Source: an uncultured Burkholderiales bacterium (GTDB taxonomy: Bacteria; Pseudomonadota; Gammaproteobacteria; Burkholderiales; Burkholderiaceae_C). Taken from it: DNA of 47,696 nt. The notes under the pieces are model-generated. The model worked only from the letters and a program-made list of their open reading frames with translations, had not been told where the DNA came from and ran no database searches. Positions within the stretch are counted from its first letter, which is position 1; every line of letters begins with the position of its first letter. The stretch spans positions 1-47,696 of the forward strand of contig CALAGS010000198.1 of NCBI GenBank assembly GCA_937891665.1, given 5' to 3'. The position numbers and the translations under genes were made by a program. Below, in pieces: positions 24,883-31,724 of the stretch.

Positions 24883-26220
24883 ATGAGTTCTAAGCCCCAC
24901 CTGCACAGCGATATTCAGCAAAATCCCCGAGCCTTTCTCAGACAGTTGTTTGATCAGGCAGTTCAACGGGCACTGCCGCTTCACAACACGCCAGCTTTTT
25001 TACCCAAACCACCCAAGGGCCGAACCCTGGTGTTGGGGGCGGGTAAGGCAGCCGGAGCCATGGCCCACGCGGTAGAAGCTTTGTGGCCATTAGATGCCCC
25101 TTTGTCTGGCATGGTGGTGACGCGTTATGGGCATACGCCTGCCAGGCCTGAAGGGGTGCCTGAGCGCCTGAGAATTGTGGAGGCATCTCACCCTGTACCT
25201 GATGCAGCAGGTTTGGCCGCTGCCGAAGAAATTCTGTCCCTCACCCAAGGTCTGACGCAGGACGATTTGGTGTTGTGCCTCATTTCAGGTGGCGGCTCAG
25301 CCTTACTGACCTTGCCAGCAGATGGTTTGAGCTTGGCAGAAAAACAAGCCATCAATCAAGCCTTGCTGAAAAGTGGCGCCAACATTGGTGAAATGAATTG
25401 CGTTCGAAAGCATTTGTCACGCATCAAAGGCGGGCGACTTGCAGCCGCTTGTGCGCCTGCGCAAGTGTTGACACTGGCCATCAGTGATGTGCCTGGCGAT
25501 GACCCTTCAGTCATTGCCAGTGGCCCCACGGTGCCCGATGTCTCAACGTGCGCTGATGCTTTGCAAATTTTGAAGCGCTATCAAATTGACATTTCGAGTG
25601 AAGTGCTTGCGGCACTGCAGAATTCAACATGGGAGTCACCCAAGCTTGGCCATGCAGCGTTTCAGAGCAGCACGGTGCATCTCATTGCGACACCGCATCA
25701 GTCATTAATGGCCGCTGCCAGCTTGGCAGAGTCCAAAGGACTCCGTGCCTATGTTTTGAGCGATGAAATGGAAGGCGAGTCGCGTGAGGTAGGCAAGGTC
25801 CATGCTGCGCTTGCGCGTGCCAGTGCAAAAGGCCATGGCCCCTTTCTCAAGCCCTGTGTCATTTTGAGCGGCGGCGAAACCACGGTCACCATTCGTGCCT
25901 CGAAAACAGACTCTAAGAAGCGCGAAGGTCGAGGCGGCAGAGCGGGAGAGTTTTGCATGGGCCTGGCGCAAGCATTGCAGGGCCAAGAAAATGTATGGGC
26001 CCTCGCAGCCGACACAGACGGTATCGACGGCATCGAAGACAACGCTGGGGCGCTGGTCACACCAGATACCTTGGCCAGAGGCGCACACGCGGGCTTAAGC
26101 TTAGACGAGCATCTGGCGTGCAATGACGCCTATGGTTACTTTCAAGCTTTGAACGATTTGGTTTTCACCGGACCAACGCACACCAATGTGAACGATTTTC
26201 GCGCCATTTTGGTGTTGTGA
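24883..26220 (+). CDS. Glycerate 2-kinase (MOFRL family)
   Basis: 445 aa with the start at the ATG at 24883; the frame extends upstream into the promoter of the divergent gene, which is not credible coding sequence. Marks are VLGAGKAAGAMA near residues 45-56, the ATP-binding loop CLISGGGSALLTLP, NCVRKHLSRIKGGRLA, SDVPGDDPSVIASGPTVPD and the C-terminal MOFRL segment ILSGGETTVTIR ... GRAGEFCMGLAQAL ... AADTDGIDGIEDNAG. It phosphorylates glycerate to 2-phosphoglycerate. Placed beside purine genes, it would complete the route from ureide-derived glyoxylate via tartronate semialdehyde. Gcl and tartronate semialdehyde reductase are not in the window. Confidence 0.9.
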   Translation: MSSKPHLHSDIQQNPRAFLRQLFDQAVQRALPLHNTPAFLPKPPKGRTLVLGAGKAAGAMAHAVEALWPLDAPLSGMVVTRYGHTPARPEGVPERLRIVEASHPVPDAAGLAAAEEILSLTQGLTQDDLVLCLISGGGSALLTLPADGLSLAEKQAINQALLKSGANIGEMNCVRKHLSRIKGGRLAAACAPAQVLTLAISDVPGDDPSVIASGPTVPDVSTCADALQILKRYQIDISSEVLAALQNSTWESPKLGHAAFQSSTVHLIATPHQSLMAAASLAESKGLRAYVLSDEMEGESREVGKVHAALARASAKGHGPFLKPCVILSGGETTVTIRASKTDSKKREGRGGRAGEFCMGLAQALQGQENVWALAADTDGIDGIEDNAGALVTPDTLARGAHAGLSLDEHLACNDAYGYFQALNDLVFTGPTHTNVNDFRAILVL

Positions 26221-26227
26221 CCATGTA

Positions 26228-26241
26228 TTGATGTGCGTCAA
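26228..26241. promoter_or_regulatory. FNR/DNR-type box upstream of the Crp/Fnr gene
   Basis: TTGATGTGCGTCAA fits the Crp/Fnr-family site pattern TTGAT-N4-(A/G)TCAA. It lies 35 bp upstream of the Crp/Fnr start codon and just after the glycerate kinase stop. Autoregulation or control by another FNR-like protein is possible. Confidence 0.6.
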
Positions 26242-26276
26242 CACGGGCGGCTCAGGCCTCTGGCAAATTGGAGCCC

Positions 26277-26903
26277 ATGTTGAATCGTGTTCAGAACCAA
26301 GCGTCTCTCAAAGCAGAAAATGTAGCTTGTGGCACGGTTTTGTTGCGTCGAGGACAACCAGCCACCAAGGCCATTCACCTTCTAACGGGCCGAGTAGCCT
26401 TAGGGGTCATTGAAGAAGGTGTGTTGGTTCATCAACTGGGCGCAGTAGAAGGGCCATTTTGGTTGGAGGCCGCCGCGGCCATGCTGGGCTTGCCACATGC
26501 CGTTGATGTCATGGCAGAAAGCTCGGTCACCATTCAAACCATGCCGCTCGCTCAGTTTAGAAGTCAGCTGAAAAATTTACCTGAAGCTGTGCACACCTTG
26601 ATGCTAGATTTGGCCAAGGCTCAAAGGCAGCAAATTGAAGTGGGCGTTAGCCGTTTGGCCAAAGATGCTGATGCACGCTTTGCAGAGTGGCTTTTGCGCC
26701 ATTCTGAACCTGCAGATGCGCAGGGCAATTTGGCTGTCATCTTGCAAGATCGAAAGCGTTTAATCGCGGCTCAATTGGGCATTGCCCCCGAAACCTTTTC
26801 TAGGGTCCTCAAACACTTGCGGGATCGCAAGCTAATTAGCGGCAGTGGTCGAGTTTTAAAACTGCTAGATCCAATCGGACTGGAGACTTTGGCCGGTATT
26901 TAG
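26277..26903 (+). CDS. Crp/Fnr-family transcriptional regulator
   Basis: 208 aa from the ATG at 26277 (a TTG nine bases earlier is the alternative). The N-terminal cyclic-nucleotide-binding-type beta-barrel is recognisable (LLRRGQPATKAIHLLTGRVAL). The C-terminal winged helix has the FNR-type recognition helix in APETFSRVLKHLRDRKLI. FNR's N-terminal cluster cysteines are absent, so an iron-sulfur oxygen sensor is unlikely; the signal is unknown. It sits between the glycerate kinase and nucleoside-type importer genes on the same strand, 70 bp before the latter. Confidence 0.88.
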   Translation: MLNRVQNQASLKAENVACGTVLLRRGQPATKAIHLLTGRVALGVIEEGVLVHQLGAVEGPFWLEAAAAMLGLPHAVDVMAESSVTIQTMPLAQFRSQLKNLPEAVHTLMLDLAKAQRQQIEVGVSRLAKDADARFAEWLLRHSEPADAQGNLAVILQDRKRLIAAQLGIAPETFSRVLKHLRDRKLISGSGRVLKLLDPIGLETLAGI

Positions 26904-26933
26904 CGACATTCGCTTCATGAGGACGCAAAGGCG

Positions 26934-26968
26934 TCTCAAAGCTCGATAGAATTTGTCGAACTTTGAGA
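26934..26968 (+). promoter_or_regulatory. Hairpin overlapping the ribosome-binding region of the BMP-type importer operon
   Basis: TCTCAAAG (26934-26941) pairs with CTTTGAGA (26961-26968), extended after one C/A mismatch by TCGA (26943-26946) with TCGA (26956-26959) around a 9-base loop. The right arm contains the only purine-rich stretch (GAGA) before the ATG at 26974. A smaller hairpin, GACGC (26922-26926) with GCGTC (26931-26935), shares two bases with it. Confidence 0.5.
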
Positions 26969-26973
26969 AACTC

Positions 26974-28488
26974 ATGCAGCCCAACGAGCCATTGCGCCTG
27001 TCACTTTCAAACATCACCAAGCGTTATCCCGGTGTGGTGGCCAATCGCGCGGTTTCTTTGTCTGTCAAGCCCGGCGAGGCGCATGCGGTTTTAGGTGAAA
27101 ACGGCGCAGGCAAATCCACTCTCATGAAAATCATCTATGGCGCGGTCAAGCCAGATGAAGGCGATATTCAATACAACGGCCAAGCCGTTCAAATCCGAAA
27201 TCCACAGCAAGCCCGGGCCTTGGGCATCAGCATGGTGTTTCAGCATTTCAGTTTGTTTGACACACTCAGTGTGGCTGAAAATGTTTGGTTGGGCTTAGAT
27301 CCTTCTTTAACTCTGGCGCAAGTTTCTGCGCGCATCAGCGCCAAAGCTGCTGAGTATGGCCTTGATATTGACCCTTCTAGGCCTGTTCACACCTTGAGTG
27401 TGGGCGAGATGCAGCGGGTTGAAATTATCCGGGCCTTGCTCACAGAACCCAAGCTGCTTATTTTGGACGAGCCAACATCAGTTCTAACACCGCAAGCGGT
27501 CGACAAGTTGTTTGTTGTTTTGAAAAAATTAGTGAGCCAAGGTTGTAGCTTGTTGTACATCAGTCACAAGCTGCATGAAATTCGCGAACTTTGCTCTGCT
27601 TGTACGGTGCTTCGGGGTGGCGAAGTCACAGGTGTTTGTGATCCCCGAGAAGAATCCAACGCGTCGCTCAGTCGGATGATGATTGGCTCAGAGCCGCCAG
27701 CCTTGAAGCACCAAGATCGCACGCCGGGTGCTGTGATGTTTGAAGCGCGCCATTTGTCCTTGAACAAAGAAGACCAATTTGGCGTTAACTTGGCCGACAT
27801 CAATCTACAAGTTTGCGCCGGCGAGGTTGTAGGCATTGCAGGTGTGTCTGGCAATGGCCAACGCGAACTTCTCTATGCCTTGTCTGGTGAAGACACGCGA
27901 GCTTTAGCCGACTCTGTGCTTTTGGACGGACATGCTGTCGGTCATGTGGGGCCTCAAGAACGTCGCCAAGCGGGTCTGCATTTTGTGCCCGAAGAAAGGT
28001 TGGGGCGAGGCGCTGTGCCCTCGCTCAGTCTGGCGCACAACCTGCTGCTCACCAGAAGCGAGGCCATTTCATCGAGTGGCTGGATTGACACCCAAGCACT
28101 GCAAACGCAAGCTCAAAAAATCATTCAAAAATTCAATGTCAAAGCCAATGGTGCGCAAGCACCTGCGCAGTCCTTGTCGGGCGGCAATTTACAAAAATTC
28201 CTGGTGGGTCGCGAGATCGATGCCAAACCCAAAGTGCTGCTCGTGTCGCAACCCACATGGGGCGTCGATGTCGGTGCTGCGGCGCAAATTCGCAGCGAGC
28301 TCTTGGCTTTGCGTGATGCTGGCTGTGCCGTTCTTGTGGTGAGCGAAGAGTTAGACGAATTGTTTGAAATTTCTGATCGCCTGTATGTCATGGCCAACGG
28401 CCAAATTTCCCCCTCTGTTCAACGCAAAGATGCTACGGTGGCTCAAATTGGCGAATGGATGAGCGGTTTGTGGAGCGCGCATGCTTAA
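26974..28488 (+). CDS. Nucleoside-type (BMP family) ABC importer ATP-binding protein
   Basis: 504 aa with two ABC domains in one chain, as in NupA/YufO/RbsA-type ATPases. Domain 1 has Walker A GENGAGKST (about residues 41-49), signature LSVGEMQR and Walker B LLILDEPTSVL. Domain 2 has the degenerate Walker A usual for this family (GVSGNGQREL), signature LSGGNLQK and LLVSQPTWGVD. I start at the ATG at 26974; an upstream in-frame TTG lies inside the hairpin. It is the first gene of a four-gene operon (ATPase, two permeases, binding lipoprotein) matching known bacterial nucleoside importers. The substrate is probably purine nucleosides, by context. Confidence 0.9.
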   Translation: MQPNEPLRLSLSNITKRYPGVVANRAVSLSVKPGEAHAVLGENGAGKSTLMKIIYGAVKPDEGDIQYNGQAVQIRNPQQARALGISMVFQHFSLFDTLSVAENVWLGLDPSLTLAQVSARISAKAAEYGLDIDPSRPVHTLSVGEMQRVEIIRALLTEPKLLILDEPTSVLTPQAVDKLFVVLKKLVSQGCSLLYISHKLHEIRELCSACTVLRGGEVTGVCDPREESNASLSRMMIGSEPPALKHQDRTPGAVMFEARHLSLNKEDQFGVNLADINLQVCAGEVVGIAGVSGNGQRELLYALSGEDTRALADSVLLDGHAVGHVGPQERRQAGLHFVPEERLGRGAVPSLSLAHNLLLTRSEAISSSGWIDTQALQTQAQKIIQKFNVKANGAQAPAQSLSGGNLQKFLVGREIDAKPKVLLVSQPTWGVDVGAAAQIRSELLALRDAGCAVLVVSEELDELFEISDRLYVMANGQISPSVQRKDATVAQIGEWMSGLWSAHA

Positions 28489-29545
28489 GCTAGAACGGCG
28501 CCCTGAAGCCTCTGAACTTTGGCGCTATGGCTCGCCGCTGCTGGCCTTGCTCATCACGGTTGCTTTGGGTATCGGCTTGTTTGTGTTGCTTGGCAAAGAT
28601 CCTGTACGTGGTCTGCAAATGTTTTTTTGGGAGCCCCTGAAGTCTGCCTACGCTTTGGGCGAACTGATGGTGAAGGCAACGCCCTTGTTGATCATTGCCT
28701 TGGGCTTGGCTGTTTGTTTTCGCTCCAATGTTTGGAACATTGGTGCTGAAGGGCAGTTTGTCATTGGCGCTGTGGCGGCCGGCGGTGTGGCATTGTTGGC
28801 CGACAAAGAAACGGGTCGCTGGATTTTGGTGGCTGTGGTTTTGGCGGGTGTTGCAGGGGGCATGTTTTGGGCGGCCATCACGGCTTGGCTCAAAGACAAA
28901 TTTCACGCCAACGAAATTTTGGTCAGCCTGATGCTGGTCTATGTGGCCGACATGGTGTTGGGGTATTTGGTGTATGGCCCTTGGAAAGACCCTGCGGGGT
29001 ATAACTTTCCGCAAACCAAATCCTTTGAAGCTGTCACCCAAATTCCACGCCTGATGAGCGGCTCACGTGTTTCGGTAGGGCTGATATTGGCTTTGGTCGG
29101 TGTTGCCGCAGTTTGGATCTTTTTATTTCGAACTCGCTCAGGCTTTGCGCAGCAGGTAGGAGGCTTGGCACCCTCTGCAGCGCGCTATGCGGGTTTTTCT
29201 TCGCGCAAAGCTTTGTGGTTGGCGCTGCTGACATCGGGTGGGGCTGCAGGCCTGGCAGGTGCTTTGGAAGTAGCGGGGCCCATTGGGCAACTGACACCTT
29301 ACATCCCTTCTGGCTATGGTTTTGCGGCCATCATCGTGGCCTACGTGGGGCGCTTGCATCCGGTTGGCATTGTGTTTTCAGCTGTCCTCATGAGCATGTT
29401 CTACATTGGCGGTGAGTTGGCGCAATCGCGCATGGGTCTGCCTAAGTCCATTACGGGTGTGTTTCAGGGCTTGTTGTTGTTCAGCTTGTTGGCATGCGAC
29501 ACCCTGGTGGCATACCGATTGCGTTGGCAGAGTGGGAGGGCCTGA
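28481..29545 (+). CDS. Nucleoside-type ABC importer permease 1
   Basis: 354 aa, BPD_transp_2 family with about ten spans. The conserved block CFRSNVWNIGAEGQFVIGAVA near residues 79-98 is typical of the YufP/NupB permease. The ATG at 28481 overlaps the ATPase 3' end by eight bases and has GGAG six bases upstream. It pairs with permease 2 to form the channel. Confidence 0.9.
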   Translation: MLKLERRPEASELWRYGSPLLALLITVALGIGLFVLLGKDPVRGLQMFFWEPLKSAYALGELMVKATPLLIIALGLAVCFRSNVWNIGAEGQFVIGAVAAGGVALLADKETGRWILVAVVLAGVAGGMFWAAITAWLKDKFHANEILVSLMLVYVADMVLGYLVYGPWKDPAGYNFPQTKSFEAVTQIPRLMSGSRVSVGLILALVGVAAVWIFLFRTRSGFAQQVGGLAPSAARYAGFSSRKALWLALLTSGGAAGLAGALEVAGPIGQLTPYIPSGYGFAAIIVAYVGRLHPVGIVFSAVLMSMFYIGGELAQSRMGLPKSITGVFQGLLLFSLLACDTLVAYRLRWQSGRA

Positions 29546-30465
29546 TGGAGTCGTATGCATTGCTCATCGCAGCTACTTTGAATGCAGGCACTGTGCTGGC
29601 CATCGCCGCCTTGGGTTTGCTCATCAATGAAAAAGTCGGTGTCGTTAACTTAGGCGCTGAGGGCATGATGTTGTGCGCTGCCATTGCTGGTTTTGCCGCA
29701 GTGGTGCACACCGGCAGCGACATGGTGGGCTTCTTGGCAGGCATGGGAGCTGGCGCCTTGCTGGGTGCCATTTTTGGGGTCATGGTGATTTACCTTGGCA
29801 CCAATCAGTACGCCACAGGTTTGGCGTTGAGTTTGTTTGGGGTGGGCTTTTCAGCCTTTGTGGGCATTGCGTACGTGCAAGAAAAACTGCCCCCGCGGCC
29901 TCAGTTTGAAATCCCTTTCTTGGCTGATATTCCGCTTGTAGGTTCAGCTTTCTTCAAGCAGCACCCGCTGGTTTACGGGGTGATTGCTTTTGTTTTCGCA
30001 CTCATTTGGTTTTTGTACAAAACGCGCACAGGTTTGGTGCTGCGTTCGGTCGGTGAATCTCCCGAATCGGCGCATGCGCTTGGTTATTCAGTCCGCCGAA
30101 TTCGGTTTTTGGCTGTCATGGTGGGCGGTGCTTTGTGTGGTCTGTCGGGTGCCTACATCTCGGTCGTCTACACGCCCTTGTGGGTAGAAGGCATGGTGGC
30201 CGGTAAGGGCTGGATTGCCTTGGCTTTGACCACCTTTGCAACCTGGCGACCCGCACGAATATTGCTGGGTGCTTACCTGTTTGGCGGTGTGACCATGCTG
30301 CAGTTTCATTTGCAGGGTTTGGGTGTGCAAGTGCCTAGCCAGTTGCTTTCAGCCTTGCCTTATTTGGCGACCATTGTGGTGTTGGCCTTGATCTCACGAA
30401 ATCCTGCTTGGATTCGGGTCAATATGCCCGCATCTCTAGGCAAACCCTTTCATCCCAGTTCATAA
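29545..30465 (+). CDS. Nucleoside-type ABC importer permease 2
   Basis: 306 aa from the ATG at 29545, which shares one base with the preceding stop (TGATG) and has GGGAGGG at 29534-29540. BPD_transp_2 family: 'NEKVGVVNLGAEGMMLCAA' near residues 30-48 is the counterpart of the NIGAEGQ block in permease 1. 'VGESPESAHALGYSV' marks the loop near residue 175. Multi-span throughout, ending in a short polar tail. Confidence 0.9.
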   Translation: MESYALLIAATLNAGTVLAIAALGLLINEKVGVVNLGAEGMMLCAAIAGFAAVVHTGSDMVGFLAGMGAGALLGAIFGVMVIYLGTNQYATGLALSLFGVGFSAFVGIAYVQEKLPPRPQFEIPFLADIPLVGSAFFKQHPLVYGVIAFVFALIWFLYKTRTGLVLRSVGESPESAHALGYSVRRIRFLAVMVGGALCGLSGAYISVVYTPLWVEGMVAGKGWIALALTTFATWRPARILLGAYLFGGVTMLQFHLQGLGVQVPSQLLSALPYLATIVVLALISRNPAWIRVNMPASLGKPFHPSS

Positions 30466-30508
30466 TGCTTTTTTCGTCCAACCCAGTCCATCCAACAAAG
30501 GAAATTTC

Positions 30509-31630
30509 ATGACAGTTCTGAACAAGCGATCGATTCTCAAAATCGCCGCCATTTCTTTGGTCACTGCTGCCGCTCTCGTGGCTTGCGGCAAAAAAGAAGA
30601 AGCAAAACCTGCAGCAGCCCCTAAAGCTGAGCCCCTGAAAGTGGCCTTTGTCTATGTTGGCCCAGTGGGCGACGGTGGCTGGACATTTGCACACGACAAC
30701 GCGCGCAAAGAACTAGAAAAACAATTTGGCGACAAGATCGTCACCACCTTTGTTGAAAAAGTGCCAGAAAGCGCCGATGCCGAGCGCAACTTCCGCGACT
30801 TGGCCAGCCAAGGCAACAAAGTGATCTTCGGCACCACATTTGGCTACATGGATCCCATGCTCAAAGTGGCCGCAGACAACAAAGAAATCAAGTTTGAACA
30901 TGCCACAGGTTACAAAACAGCCGACAACATGCGCACCTACGACAGCCGTACCTATGAAGGTGCTTACATGGCTGGCGTGATTGCGGGCAAGATGACCAAA
31001 ACAAACACCTTGGGTGTTGTGGCTTCCATTCCAATTCCTGAAGTCATTCGCAACATCAACACCTTCACAATGGGTGCGCAATCTGTCAACCCCAAAGTGA
31101 AGACCAAAGTGGTTTGGATCAACGAGTGGTTCAATCCCCCAAAGGAAACAGAAGCGGCTACAGCCCTCATCAATGGTGGTGCTGACGTGTTGATGCAAAA
31201 CACCGACTCTTCTGCCGTGTTGCAAACTGCCGAAAAAATGGGCAAGCGCGCTTTCGGTTGGGACTCTGACATGACAGCTTATGGTCCTAAGGCTCACTTG
31301 GGTTCAGCTGTGATCAACTGGGCTCCTTACTACATCAAGTCCGTGGGTGAAGCCCTTGATGGCAAATGGACGACAGGACAAAGCTGGTGGGGTGTGAAAG
31401 AAGGCGCCATTGACATGGTCAATGTGGCAACCGATGTGCCTGACGACATCAAAAAACGCGTTGATGAAATCAAGGCTGGCCTGAAAGACGGCAGCTTCTC
31501 AATCTGGAAAGGTCCTATCGTGGGCCAAGACGGCAAAGAAGTACTGGCCAAAGATGTTGTCGCCGATGACAAGTTCTTGGGTGGTATCAAGTTCTACGTT
31601 AAAGGCGTTGAAGGCAAAGTGCCTAACTGA
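30509..31630 (+). CDS. BMP-family substrate-binding lipoprotein
   Basis: 373 aa. The signal peptide ends in lipobox LVAC (C26), followed by a charged, alanine/proline-rich tether and the BMP fold starting LKVAFVYVGPVGDGGW. Other family marks are VIFGTTFGYMDPML, TYEGAYMAGVIAG and IPIPEVIRNINTFTMG. AAAGGAAA precedes the ATG. It ends the importer operon and is followed by a terminator. It is clearly paralogous to the second BMP protein at 34596. Confidence 0.92.
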   Translation: MTVLNKRSILKIAAISLVTAAALVACGKKEEAKPAAAPKAEPLKVAFVYVGPVGDGGWTFAHDNARKELEKQFGDKIVTTFVEKVPESADAERNFRDLASQGNKVIFGTTFGYMDPMLKVAADNKEIKFEHATGYKTADNMRTYDSRTYEGAYMAGVIAGKMTKTNTLGVVASIPIPEVIRNINTFTMGAQSVNPKVKTKVVWINEWFNPPKETEAATALINGGADVLMQNTDSSAVLQTAEKMGKRAFGWDSDMTAYGPKAHLGSAVINWAPYYIKSVGEALDGKWTTGQSWWGVKEGAIDMVNVATDVPDDIKKRVDEIKAGLKDGSFSIWKGPIVGQDGKEVLAKDVVADDKFLGGIKFYVKGVEGKVPN

Positions 31631-31659
31631 TTTATCGCAACTTAGAGCTGCTTAAAGTC

Positions 31660-31693
31660 AAAAGCCGCGCTTCGAAAGAAGAGCGGCTTTTTT
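31660..31693 (+). terminator. Intrinsic terminator after the nucleoside-type importer operon
   Basis: AAAAGCCGC (31660-31668) pairs with GCGGCTTTT (31683-31691), with an inner CTTC/GAAG extension and a T run to 31693. It lies 30 bp after the binding-protein stop and also separates it from the convergent M16 gene. Confidence 0.85.
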
Positions 31694-31724
31694 GAGTGGT
31701 TAAGCTTTGCAGTTTGTGTTCAGT

